From: Ignelater luminosus
Taxonomy: Eukaryota; Arthropoda; Insecta; Coleoptera; Elateridae
Direction of reading: 5' to 3'
Length of the DNA: 64,000 nucleotides
NCBI GenBank assembly: GCA_011009095.1
Contig: VTPC01008812.1
Span: 97,051-161,050, forward strand
The stretch's first letter is position 1. Each line of letters begins with the position of its first letter. Below, in pieces: positions 22,030 to 33,894 of the stretch. Below the pieces are notes generated by a model. It was not told the origin of the DNA. It saw nothing but the letters and a program-made list of their open reading frames with translations, and ran no database searches. A program made the translations under genes and the position numbers.

Positions 22030-22860
22030 GGATGTCGGGCTATAAAAAGCTGCCATCAGCCAATTTAACACACGCCGAGGTGAGTTGCGGTGCACTCGTA
22101 GTATGAGTGGGCCGCGCTCGACGTGATTGCCCTTACATCAGCGGTGAAGCCGACGGAGAACTGGAGACCGGACCGACGACTGAGTCGACACGTCGCACCT
22201 CCACACTTCCCCCTAGCCGACCAGGCAGGACACACTGCGGGAGATTTTGAGCGAAAGTTTGCAATCAACCAAATTACACATTGGCCGAAAAGGCTCAAGC
22301 CTACAGTGGTCTCTGCTGTCGCTTTTCTGGGCCTTTACAGCAGCAAGAACAATTATGATTTGACCAATTTAACACAGTCGAGGTAAGTTGCGGTATACCG
22401 TAGAAGGAGTAGTGCTCTACACTAAAAAGAAGCGTTAGGATCAGCGGATAAGTGAAGATCGGTCCAACCACGGAGCCTACTTGCTGATTTCTCTACATTT
22501 CGAGTCAAACAGTTCAGGCACGTCCTACGGCATTTCGTTGCAATTTTTGCTATTCACAACCTTACCCTATCCTTTCTATCTAACTACCAGACTGCGTGCT
22601 GCATCGAACCTTCCCATACAAAACCAATTTCCACGTAAGACCAAAAAGATGTTAGCTTGCAGTGGTTTTTGCTGCTTCAAGCAGGAAACATCATGATTTG
22701 ACAGTTGAGCACAGTGAACTCACCCAGCCAGCAGCAGCATCAATCAGATCTTCAATAGATCCTCAGAAACCCCCAAAATTGTTCAGAGTTCAACCCCAGC
22801 CCTCCGCCTTAAAGCAAAATTCTTCATTTTACTTCAATGAACTATAAAAAGAAATCAAAG
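22030..22860 (+). mobile_element. jockey-like family, 5' region with internally repeated blocks
   Basis: 22083-22360 is homologous to 1660-1910, the 5' UTR of jockey-like copy 2. The block restarts inside this copy. CAATTTAACACA followed by GAGGTGAGTTGCGG at about 22062 recurs as CAATTTAACACAGTCGAGGT at about 22367. The run CAGTGGT...GCTG...AGCAGGAA-like...ATGATTTGA recurs near 22300 and near 22655. The 5' UTR is therefore partly tandemly repeated with units of about 310-355 bp. Repeated 5' UTRs carry internal promoters in some non-LTR families; that function is inferred, not shown. After about 22700 the similarity fades and no ORF1 follows. Confidence 0.6.
22037..22050 (+). promoter_or_regulatory. 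TATA-like motif ahead of the jockey-like 5' block
   Basis: GGGCTATAAAAAGC lies about 30 bases upstream of the first CAATTTAACACA block start. The spacing fits a TATA/initiator pair. It may instead be flanking sequence; no transcript evidence is available. Confidence 0.3.
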
Positions 22861-22904
22861 AAATAAATAAAAACACCAGATAACGCAAATAGAAAAAACA
22901 CAAG

Positions 22905-23185
22905 CAACAAATGGCTCTGATAGTCACGCATCTGACTATCAATCCAATGGTTGCGGGTTGGAGTCTTACGACTATCCAGGCTGAAAGGATGCCATTCTCT
23001 GGGAGGGACTCAAAGCAGGGAGTACCGTGTTGCACATTGAAAATATCTACCGGAGTTAGACAACCTCGGGTTCGGCTAAATTCTAGTTAGCGGCGAAATG
23101 ACCATAGTAGTTGAAGCCACGTAGTCCAAAGAAAGACTCAGCCATAAAACAACAACAAAAGAAAGAAAGAAACCTAAAATAAGAG
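22905..23185 (+). repeat. candidate tRNA-derived SINE
   Basis: An A-box-like TGGCTCTGATAGTC at about 22912 is followed about 44 bases later by GGTTGGAGTCT at 22956-22966, which matches the pol III B-box GGTTCGANTCC at 9 of 11 positions. The distance suits a tRNA-like head. A body of about 170 bp without coding potential follows, ending in an A-rich tail (AAACAACAACAAAAGAAAG, about 23147-23175). I see no second copy in the window and no clear target duplication. Confidence 0.45.
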
Positions 23186-23215
23186 AAAATGATTCTTGGG
23201 ATAATTCTTTTGCTT

Positions 23216-24740
23216 TTAAAGAGCAGCCTTCAAACTAGAAGTCACAGTGGTTTCTATCAGAAGACGGATAGCCGTTGGACGTCGTGAGGCTATCATTGTT
23301 CTGTTCTTTTTTATTGGCAGCGAAACCAGGTGAAGAAACCGGATGGTTGGTGGTCGTGGCAAAGACAGTGAAGATGTGGAAAGCGCGGCGGCGTGGAGTA
23401 GTAAGTACCAAAAATGTTGGGTACCGGCTAAGTAAACGGGCAATGAAAGTAGTGGCGCGTGGAATGATGTATTGTATGTTGATAGGAAAGCGGCTGGTTG
23501 GTGCGCAGATGGTGCAGGAGGGCTTTTTTGTATAAAAGATACCCATGTGTTGCCTTGATGGATGGTGCCAGATGTGAATGTCGAGGCCATTGCGGCCATA
23601 TTGTTGAATATGCTGACAAATGCTTGATAATTCAAAAGAAGCTAAACAAGTAGAAATAAGAAAAGTGAAAGAAGTGGAAGTTAAACTCAGTAGTAGCCGG
23701 TAGAAGAAAAACGCTGGCAGAGGCAGGATAAGGACTCCGGGAACGCAAATCTATTTACCAGCGTCGTGCCGGGACACGTTCGGTAAACAAACACTAGATT
23801 AGGAGACTAAGGAGTTTACTAGCGCCGATTGTTGCGCTTCTCCCCTGGACGCAAGTTGATTCCGGGTTACTCGAGCTGCCTCTGGGCCTACGCCAATCTT
23901 CAAAGAAAAAATCTTACAAGGGGATTCCATCACACAATTAATCTTGTGAAACCAACGCGCCTGAACGACCTGTTATCAATTTCCTCACAACGGTGTGATT
24001 GACTTTATTCGAACAAGAAAAATGTGCCCCCTTAAATCTTAAGAAGATGGTCAATACGAGATTAACAACAACAAATGAAGATTGCGGCACAGAGACCGGG
24101 TCATTCAACCGAGTCCACTTGACTTACAAACAACAACGGCCCACATCAATCGTTTTGTGCAGCAACAACGAATGGAAATTGCATCCCCATTGCCCGAGCT
24201 TACCGCTACTAACCACGAAGAAGAACTGTTGCGACGACCTACAGAATGTGCTACTTTACCATTTGGAAGTAAAAATGGTGGAAGCAGAGTTTAACGTTCT
24301 TGTTCACTTATAAAGAGGACTTGAGAGCTGAAAAATCCAGCTTTGTGTTTTCTGTGCAAAAACCGACAAGGAGACGAATTAGTGACCAACTTCCTAGTCG
24401 AATACCTTGTACCGATTGTGGGTAAAACCAAGCTCCAAACGTTGCGTTGTGCAGCATGTTGAAGAGCGAGTTGACCATCTACTGTGTCTTCAGCACGCTA
24501 TCAACTCTTGAAGCTCTGTTTGTTGGAGTCGCTGAGGCACGAGTGAAAAATCTCGACATCGTCTTGTGATATAGCAAATGCAAAGAAAACCCTAATAACT
24601 TTGGCAACAACAAAAAAGGCCGCTTTACGGCCCGATCTCTGGTAAACGATGCTAATGCTCAAGGAAGAAGAGATGCGTCGAATTGAAGAAAAGACTGAAG
24701 AAGATGATACCATTGCCTGAGAAATTTTTCCCGAATGTAA
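23216..24740. other. unclassified, locally GC-richer block with short open frames
   Basis: The block is less AT-rich than its flanks and has overlapping open frames on both strands at 23216-23635 (139 codons on minus, 86 on plus) and broken frames at 23999-24720. On the plus strand near 24340-24440 the peptide FLCKNRQGDELVTNFLVEYL precedes a Cys pair, and near 24650 a charged helix (KEEEMRRIEEKTEEDD). None of these matches a family that I know. Stops every 30-100 codons and codon-poor frames suggest degraded transposon sequence rather than a host exon. I assign no function. Confidence 0.35.
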
Positions 24741-26390
24741 GGTCAGTGGCTTTGTAATTTGATCTTGAACAGGGATTTATTTTCTAAATTTTATAATTAT
24801 GAAAAATACATCTCTGAAACGTAGAACCGGCATATTCATCATTCAGGAACTAAAATGACAAGCGCTAATGCAATTAGATTCACACTCAGACTAGTTGTGC
24901 AGCTTTATTTCTGTTTAATCGATGTAGATTTTAAAAGCGCATTTTACGTTATTAAATGCTGTCCTAGCATTTGTATTCTTTGCTACTAGCTTTCAACAAA
25001 AGTTAAAAGCTGATTAAAGTTTGAATTAATATTTTTCTTCTTAAAGGCTAAGTATTGCATTCTCAGCTTGGCTGAAGCGTCGGTCCGGCCGTGAGTACCG
25101 CTCTGAATGCTTACAGAAACTATACATTCAATGAATATTATTCATAACAGCTAAATAAGTGCGACCGTGAACTACCGCAGGTGAGCAAAATCTGATCTCA
25201 CAACAAGGTTAGTTTTCCATATGAAGACGTCTTGTGCTGTTATAATGTTTAAGTCTACTAAAAGTCAATTTTTTCTGACTTGCAATAAAGCTAGGTAAAG
25301 ATTGAAAGTACAAGATTGCATGCAGACTAAGAACGTTGAGCCTAACAGTATCCTATCAATATTTCTTTATCAACGACTTATTAATAAAAATCTAAAAACA
25401 AAGAATTTCAAGCTGAAGTCCACTTTTAAAAAAGTTTCTAGATTTCTTTTCACCCCAAATAGTAAACGTTTACCTGGAGCGGCATTTAATGTTTCCCTGT
25501 GGGCCGCAAACTTCTTCTCCATCGAAACTCTTAAGATCGGTATTGTATTCAATAACTTGTGGACATTAAGAAAAACTTTAACTCCACTATTCTGTTAGTT
25601 TTATGTTGCAGTTCAATTTAAGGGGTTAATTCTGATGAGACTTCTCACCCTATCAAGATCTTCAGCAACGTAAACACAAATTAAATATAAACGAAAGCTC
25701 TCACAAGTTTGATGATTCAGCTGGAAGTAGCTTCTCTCTTTTACTATTACTATTCAACGTGATAAAATTAAAAATGGAGATTTCTTAATGTAATCTTTTG
25801 CAGAAGCTACATCACAGGATAAATTTAAAAATTAAATAATTAATGCCATTAAAGGTAATTTTATTTCGAATTCTCTCGTGTTTCTATATCAATTACATGA
25901 TTATCAAGAGGTAGGTAAGCAAACAAGGTCGTGATAAATTATTTACTTTTCATTTATTGTCTGGAAAATGGCATTTTGCAAAGTAAAAATCGAGAAAGTA
26001 AAAACTAGAATTTATTTCAACCAAACTGTTTGCATATCACATGTAAAAAACATTTAGGTTTTAAATTGACTTAAAATATAGAAAGAGAGAAAAATCGTTT
26101 CTTGAACTAATTTTGAAAATCGACATACGAGTGATTTAAATCTCCTAGTTTACTTAATAAAAGAGAAACAAGCTTAAAAATTAATTAAAAAATATTTAGA
26201 GAAAAACTGTTTCAGGTGAGCACCCACCGGTCTCTCGCTGGTTACAATAAAGCTGGAGTGATTTGGACCTACCTGATACCACCTTTTCACTGTTTGCAGT
26301 TCAGAGATAACCAAATTAATTAATTGAATTGATAGAAACTGAAGATTCTTACGAATTTAAAGATCCACCCCAGACGTGAGAATAAAACAA
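24741..26390. other. AT-rich non-coding stretch
   Basis: No recognisable coding region, repeat or RNA. A 98-codon frame at 25302-25598 has no family resemblance and is probably chance. Confidence 0.5.
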
Positions 26391-26399
26391 GTTTGATCT

Positions 26400-27960
26400 G
26401 TGTCAAATTTGTCACAGATCTGCAAGTTGTGTATAGCTCGTATTGATCTTGAGCGTTTGATCTACATAAATGACGGAAAAAAAAGAAAAAAGAACAGTAG
26501 ATCTTGCTGAATCTCCCTGGTGTCCTTTTTTTTGATGATTTTTGAAATTCTTTAAGAAAATCCCAAGTTTGTCGACATTTAGGACTGCGGAAAGATAAAA
26601 GATTTGTCAGGTTTTTTGTCTTTTTAGTGTAAGTTAAGAAGATCCTGTAAGACCAATAACTCTTGATAACTGAAACTCAATTCGCCATGTAGTTCCCACC
26701 TGGCAAGGAGTCTCATTGCCTTGGAGTTGCTGGGATTTCTGTTTGCGGCTTTCAGAAGCATTGCTACATAAGTTCCCTTCCTTTCAGGCATCTGGAAAAT
26801 AACCTAGGAATAAGCAGTCGACAAGAAAGGGGGGCAAAGAATCTGTGACTATTTTGATGATCCCACCGAATATATCATCTCGATCTGAGGTCTTTTTATC
26901 TTTGAATTTTCTGAGAACCAAGAGGACATCTTCTCTGGTTATTAGCATTTCTTCATCTTTATCACCATGTGCTCGATTGACTCGCTTTTGTGTTTGGCTT
27001 TGTAACGGAAAGTCTTGGTCCGGGCTACCTTCACGTAAGAGTGTATTTAAAATAAAGTTGACTCTAATCTAATTTATCAAATCTCTGCACAGGATTTCTG
27101 CCTGGCTTTTTCAACTAGTGTAGCCTTATGGATTTTGTGGGTCTAGCTGTCTTCTGGCACAATTTATTTTTGGACGCTGGACGCTGTCGGTTTGTTTGGA
27201 AATATTCTTCTTTAAGGTAGGAATGTCGTTTTGGATTTTTGTTAAGCCAGACGTTAGGAAGCGAACCCGCTCGCAACCTGCTTTTTAGTTGTTGATAAGC
27301 TTGTGCCACTTCTTCGCAGAAAGTGTCAGGATTGACGCTTATAAGGTTTGAATCTTCAGGGGCCAGTTTGAAGACGATTAGGTTGTGGTCGCTTTCGACA
27401 ATTGTCAGTTACTTGATTTTTGAGAAGACCCGAGATTCACGCTAGATCAACTGGCGGTAGTCTATTTATTAGTCTATTTGAGACCCGGTAAAAGAAATCG
27501 TACATCCATCTTAGTGACCTGAGAGAAAGTAAGTTTTTCCTGCTTCTTGTTCTGTTATGGCATCCATGTTTGTGTTAAGTTTGTCCACTTTTTGTGCACT
27601 TAGCACTCTCAAGGTGCGTTTCAATGGTAATTGCTAGTTTTATGTCTCGTAAATGTTCTAAATGTCCTTTAACCTTCAAGGAGGATTCGAAGAGTGATCC
27701 ATGATTTGTGACATGGGAGAGCAGAGCCCTCTCGTTTTTTTTAATAATGTGAGGAGTTTATAACGTAACGCTATAATTATCTTAGCTTCGCTTTCGCCCT
27801 CAACCACGGGAAAGTTGAGACGGGCGTCAACTTTAGCAGTGCTCGTAAGACATGAGATTCTCTCTTTTCTCAAACTCCCCAATACTATCATCTTTGATTG
27901 AAATACATGAGTGTTGTGAAGTAGTATAGAATAGAGCATAATACAGAATCTTCACTAAAT
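26400..27960 (-). pseudogene. non-LTR retrotransposon fragment: endonuclease end to reverse-transcriptase start
   Basis: On the minus strand, 27410-27340 encodes IVESDHNLIVFKLAPE, the S-D-H end of an apurinic-type endonuclease. It continues as FCEEVAQAYQQLKSRLRAG and NVWLNKNPKRHSYLKEEYF (27320-27180), the usual linker. After a frameshift near 27100, 27000-26840 gives ITREDVLLVLRKFKDKKTSD and IFGGIIKIVTDSLPPFL, corresponding to the reverse-transcriptase entry 'hxxALxxhKxxKAPGPDGI'. The tail AAMLLKAANRNPSNSKAMR-like piece near 26750 is the 'K-P-G-K...YRPI' block, degraded. Later palm motifs are absent. The GPDG turn is mutated to DRDD. I cannot assign a clade from this fragment. Confidence 0.6.
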
Positions 27961-29280
27961 TCTAGCTTGTAATCGCAATTGATACCACAAAGTCACACAG
28001 TGAATAGCAGCACCAAATCTGAAATTCCGCTAGCCCTGAGAGTTCCTTCGGAGGTAGTCGCATTATTTTCCTCTGCGTTACGCATTGCCGTGTGGGGCGC
28101 CATTCGAGGCTACTCTCCTGTGCGTAGCACTGCTATTTTCACACTGTAAGGTGGTGTCTCATGATTTGCCAAGTTGGTGGTGGTTGATGGTTTTACGTTT
28201 TTTTTGTACTTCCGCATTAACTCTTTACTCCGTACTTTCAAAAATATCCATGTCCATCCGTCCGTCCGTAGATTTATGTTTGCTGCAGAGCGTGAATGTT
28301 TCCTTCTCTAAAAGAATTCCTTTTCCGAGAATTTTCCATTAATTTTTTTGGGGATGAAGAAAAATGAAGTTACATGTCTTGGCAATTATGAACCGTTCTA
28401 TCAAATCGAATGAAATGCCAGTACAGTATTGTAAATTACAAATTGCTCACTGCAAGGTGCGCTCATCAAATGGTATAGTAACTTCTAGAAGCTTTTATAG
28501 ATATTTTCATAAACACTGCGGACTCATGAATTATTTCTTAAGAAGGGATTAATCTCCAAGATGTAACATTCAATTTCGTGCTAAACAGTACGCCAAACCA
28601 GATGGATTAAACAAGAAACAAGGTTTATTAAGCAGTTTAAGGAAATTTTATAAAACCATTAAGATTTTAGATCGATAAGATTTAAATTGAGTTTTTGGTG
28701 TTTAAACAAAACAACGACAAATTAAAACTCGTCCAGCTTATCAGTAAGTGTTTGTGGTTGTTCATGGTCCTTCAACTTCAAGTAACTAGCTTTAGCTAAA
28801 CTACAGCTGCCTAAAATAAGAAGTGAAGTAGAAAAGAGAAGTCTAACTCCATTTAGAAGACTCAATTATAACAGCACTAAACCAATAATCTCTTGGCCAT
28901 ATCAAGAAGCTTCAACCATAAGGTATGAAGTATCTAAATTAAGATAAAACAAATCGATGCACTCTGAGGTAAGCAAAAAGAACAGAGTAGTTTATCGAGA
29001 AACTGTACACCAATATAAAAAATAATCCATCAGCAAGGAAGACAAAAGAATACTTCCAAGCTCGTCTGGTTACGGCCGACGACTAGTGGCAAGAAATAGA
29101 AAAAGAAGACCCGCAGATTATTGAGCTGAACATACCGAATCACGCCTACTTCTCTTCCAACTATTATGGAAAATTAGGAAGAATATATGAAATCACTAAG
29201 AGATATATCGTGTTGCACGTAAAGAAGATTGAAAAGAAAGAAAATCAAGCACAAACAAGTAATGAGGGGGAAAAGTCCTT
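27961..29280. other. mostly AT-rich stretch without recognised feature
   Basis: Contains a short (CCGT)n-like run (CATCCGTCCGTCCGTAG near 28256) and short frames only. Near 29050-29200 there is a slightly coding-like stretch that I cannot classify. Confidence 0.5.
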
Positions 29281-31260
29281 AAAAGACGTTGGCAGTGGTT
29301 CCTTCCTACCTTTCCTTTTTAGTCCGTGTCAGGCGGGCCCGGATCGCCGGTGTTCCCTCAGGTTTGCGTATCCTGTTGTCTGCTGTCTGCTGGCAACTTT
29401 TGCTTTAAGGAGCGAAGATCCAGAAGAAGCGCCGGCCATCCAACTTGGGTCCGCATTTCGAACGCGTAGCGGGTCGAAGAGTTAGTAGGTTTGACGGTCC
29501 CGAAGTCCCCTTTTGTCACTACCTCCGATGGCTTCTAGCGGCTGCTATCGAACTCACCCCTACGAGTGTGCAAGTAGGGGTTATCCATTATGATTCTGTT
29601 TCCGGAGACAGCCAATGAATATCTAATCATATCTATTGCCCCTATCGCAGGCTTCAACATCTCTATACTAGGTAACACATTTGCTAGGCAGCGCGTGGGC
29701 ACCCGACATAGTCAACATATCCGGGTTAATGACCTCAATCATCAACTTCTCTGAGACTTCACAACGGGCCCTTTCATCCATCTTAGAAGATTTGTATTAT
29801 CATCTACACAACGCCGACGCGCCTGCCAGTCAACCGACGCCCTCTCTACACCAACTAGTATCAATATTTTAACAAAATTCAACAAAAGCCACGCTCACCA
29901 AACACCGTTTACTATACTAACGATACTGACAAATCACCACCCAGCTCTTGAACATCAACTCGCTCCAAACCGGACGCTATTCTATCTATGCTGCCAACGA
30001 CTGTCTCTCCGGCTGGTGCACATCCAGCACCTCCAATACCTGCACAATATCAAACTTCTTTTACTTCGCCTACCAACAAACCACCATCCATAACAGGTGA
30101 AGAAGTACAGTAGTACTTGTGACGGCATCAACGTTGAGAAAAAGATAGGAAAAGTCAAATAGATACAGCGCCTGCGTCTGAAAAAGCAGCAATTAAAGAT
30201 AAAGCAATTGCACGTATAAAAAGCGAATGACCACGGGAGAAGTCGCAAACCCACTGCCAAACAGTGTAAAAAAGGTTGAGCAATTAATAAGACGCCATTC
30301 ACCAATTAATCAAAAAAATCTGCATCTATGAAAAAAAATTTACAACAAAGACCATTAAGAAGCAATCAATCAAGAAGTAAATCAAATCAACAACGAGCTG
30401 GAGGAAAGATTCAGGTCAGAAAAGAGAGATCCTGAAACATTCCATTTCCGTCAGTGCAGTTACCAACGTTCACGTGAAGTTACAAACAGGAGATAATTTG
30501 CTTCAAAACCTATCTAACCAATACCAAGAAGATGCATTATCTAAAGATGAAACAACTACAAAAAAACCTGAAAACTGCTGCAATCCAGATACAACAACAA
30601 AAGATTGATCATTGCCAAGTTACCAGGCAAGATCCTAGACTTGAAAAAATAAAAAATCATTTATACCACCCATAATCATCAGGAGATGAGACTCAGGAAC
30701 CAACGGGCAGTCATTAGAAAACTTCAAGCAAGTTTAAAACTACAAGAATTTGATTAAGGTTTTCAACAAAAGATTTCAATTGATCAAAACTATGGAAAGA
30801 TAGAAACAGAAGAATCCAGAATCAACAGCGATAGAAGAAAACAAAAAACCGGCAATGTTGTAAAAAATTCCTCCGCCTGCTTCCCAATCACACATACCGC
30901 ATTACCCAGAACAAAAAACTTATAAGATGTTTGGGGCACGACAACAACACCAAGCAGCAAGCAAGTCGACCAAACGAAAATTCACCCCAACAAATGAGCA
31001 ATAATATCGCAAGACAGGAAGAGAGTGTATTACTGATCACAGCATTAATTCGAGCAAAAACGACAGATGGCACTTGCAATATTTCGATTGCACTCCTAGC
31101 TAGAGGTTCTCAAGCTTTGCTCATCACCGAGCAAGCAGCTCAACTATTGAGCCTACCAATAAGAAAGGTTAAGGCAAAAGTATCAGGACTTGGGAACGAG
31201 CAAGCTATAAGGAAGTTTAAGAATCTTTATTGGAGAAATGCAGCGCTAGAAAGCTGATAT
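29281..31260 (+). mobile_element. BEL/Pao-like LTR retrotransposon remnant (leader, gag, protease)
   Basis: The assignment rests on the protease segment at 31015-31215. Upstream, 29980-30850 is a heavily stopped, Gln/Lys/Thr-rich region with helical character, as expected of a decayed gag. 29290-29640 is a GC-rich non-coding stretch that could be leader or LTR. 29681-29870 contains an open frame (NISGLMTSIINFSETSQRAL) that could be the start of gag. Nothing of RT, RNase H or integrase is present downstream, where AT-rich DNA begins at about 31260. No LTR pair was found. Confidence 0.55.
30931..31257 (+). pseudogene. Pao-type aspartic protease remnant
   Basis: The frame reads QEESVLLITALIRAKTTDG, IALLARGSQALLITEQAAQL and LSLPIRKVKAKVSGLG. 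The order 'VLL-x-TA-h-V-x-h-x-x-x-x-G, RALLDQGSQ-x-S-F-h-T, L-x-L-P, V-x-h-S-G-h-G' is characteristic of the BEL/Pao (peptidase A17) protease. The catalytic triplet D-Q/S-G is changed to A-R-G, so the aspartate nucleophile is lost. The frame ends at 31255-31257, and the cysteine/histidine region and RT that should follow are absent. The enzyme normally processes the Gag-Pol polyprotein inside the particle. Defective. Confidence 0.7.
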
Positions 31261-33894
31261 TATTTTCACTAATCGCAAGATTACCAAATTGAACTTGCAA
31301 AATGAAACCTAAAGTCATTGCCTGCTGTTACCAACAGAATGTGTTTGAAGATTGCACTTGTTCGACCTACGTCTGCTATATTTTTACGTATCTGCTTAGT
31401 TTATTTATTTGATAGGGCAGTTGAGTATGTCTAGCTTCCCAGTAGTCATAACCTGTGACTGGGTTATGCAATTTGTACGAATACCAGATGATTAATAAAA
31501 CTATACAATAGTCTTCGAGTATTAAATCATTCATTTAGTGATTTAACAATGCAATAGATCTACTTTTAATTAAAAGTTCAAAGAGTTCCTGATTTTCAGT
31601 TAACTTTAACAACACTTTACAGTATCACATTTGTAAACCAATTTCTAATATTATTTGGAGTCGGAAACTTCTGAACCCATCACGATATTATATAACCTGC
31701 TTTCTTTTTAAATTTCCTGCCTACGACTTAAACAAATGCACTGTAATGGTCTATTTCTTTGATGTAGCACTAAATCCATTACGCTTATATCCCGTCACTA
31801 TATTCAACTTTGTTTTTACAGTTAAATGTTGTCTTTCAGAATAATTGATCAAAAAGTTTCAGGCCTACAATTCACATGGATGTAAACGAAATTTTGATTC
31901 GACATGATAAAAGGACATTATTACAAAGCTCTCTCAATTTTACATTTTGCGGTTGGTTTCCCATGCATTATTATTCCCAGGCATATTTCGGAGTTCATAT
32001 ACTAAAATGTTCAGCTAATTTCAGAGATTAATGGATTCAACTTTTTATACGTGATTGGGTGTATGACAAATGACAATGGAGTTTTGTGATTCGTTAAAAT
32101 TCCTTTTTTTTTATTCAATTTTACCGAACGGACGCATGAGAAAATCTGTGCATATCAATTGAAACGTAAATAAATTACCCGAAAAAAGAAAATACTGGAA
32201 AAATTACAGAGTAATTCTATTTTCTACACTGTAGGAGCTTGCATTAAACCGAATTAAACAAGAGGAAATGAGAGAAAATCCCGGAATTTCTCGGTAGTTA
32301 TTTCCAAGTAAGATTTTTTTCACTCGAAAGGGTCGTTGTCCTCTTTAAAACTGATGTTACGGCCCTCTTTGTAAATTTTAATTAGCGAAAGACAATTTCA
32401 GTAAATAAAGCAATAAATATGTATTATACGAGGATTCATCCATTTTCTCAAAATATGAAGGCAAGAAAATTCATAAAATATTTATAAAGATATTTTCTGC
32501 CTTTGAAGAATTTTAAATCAAATAAAACTGCTGAGCTTGTACATCAAAATTTCATGAATATCACTATTTTTGCAAAGCAATTTAATAGTAATCCTAATAA
32601 ATTTAGTTTAATAAAGGAAGAAACTGCTTTAAGCCTTATCGTCGTAATTCGTGCAAATATTTGTTGTTTGTTTTCCAATTCAATAAACTATCAGTGTGAT
32701 ATTGGTAAACAATCGTGGTGCACACCTGCAGAATAATAATAATAAAATAATAATCAAGAGCTTATCTTAGATACACACTGGATGGTAAACAGGGATTTAG
32801 ATGTTGAAATAATAATGAATACGGAACCGGTAGATTCGGGTTTTTTGCTTCTAAAAATTTACTTTCTGCAGTAGCCATAAATATACAACAGTTTAATAAT
32901 AAATCTTTGATGAAACTATCTTACATTGAAAAATGTGTTGGGTCGAAATCCTATTAGGTGGAGGGCTCTCGTTTTATTACGAGTTTATTCTTACGAGGGT
33001 CTTATATAATGAATTTTCTGTTTTTTGCTTCCAAAAGATTTGAATAAATTGGTGCTATGCGTAAAATGGATAGATTGTGTATCAACTTTTATATATTCGT
33101 TTAATTATTTTAGTATGTGCATACATTTTGATTATTTTTTTAAAGTTTATATTTAGGCACTGAGAAGAAATTTAGTCTGCTATGAATCACTACAGTATGA
33201 ACTCTATTAAAGCATTGCAATACAATACTGGAATTCATTTTGTTAGTGTTGAAAAGTAGCAATCATTGTTCCTTTTGCAATAAAAAAATTCTATTAAAAT
33301 TCTCGAGTTTACTGCCAATTTGCTTTTTCACTATTCTCTTGCTTATTTTTGGGTTTTTATGTTTGAAAGAAGAGTTTTCCCACACATTTGATCATTCAGA
33401 TTATAAAGAGTTTTTCTCATCATGCTTCCGAAGAAGTCTCTATTACACAAAACAATGAAAACGACAATTTCACTAGTTTTATGCTATTAGATCTGCCACT
33501 AGACTTTTTAGATAGTGAAAGAAACTTTATTTGCACTTCAGTATGATCTTGTCAAACCAGAAACAAACAATAAATTATAAACACAAAGAGAGCTGCCAAA
33601 AGATTTCCATTGTATGGTCGTTAATTTCTACTGAATACAGTGTCAGTACAAACATCCTTGAGGCTTTATCTAATAAGCAAACACAACGCTTGACGATAGC
33701 AAGAACAACAACCAACTGGGTTAAAAAGGCGATTTTGACATTAGTGCAGTCTTCAAAAATCACGAAAAATGTCCAAATTAGAACTGAATGATAAATTGAG
33801 TTCTAAGTATAGAAAGTTATTAAGCACATGAGGTCTCCCTAATGAGAGATCAAGGTGCACTAAAAAGAACTTAAGACAAAAAGTACCATTATTA
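31261..33894. other. AT-rich non-coding stretch
   Basis: About 2.6 kb with only short frames and homopolymer-rich sequence. I see no gene, RNA or repeat here. Confidence 0.6.

Noticed and set aside
23216-23635. 139-codon minus-strand frame as a gene
   Set aside because: An 86-codon frame covers the same DNA on the other strand, no domain is recognisable, and low-complexity Ser/Thr/Pro/Leu content suggests chance in GC-richer DNA.
28085-28342. 85-codon Cys/Ser-rich plus-strand frame as a secreted peptide
   Set aside because: The frame opens with a non-ATG codon, no signal-peptide pattern at the start, no similarity seen and no supporting context.
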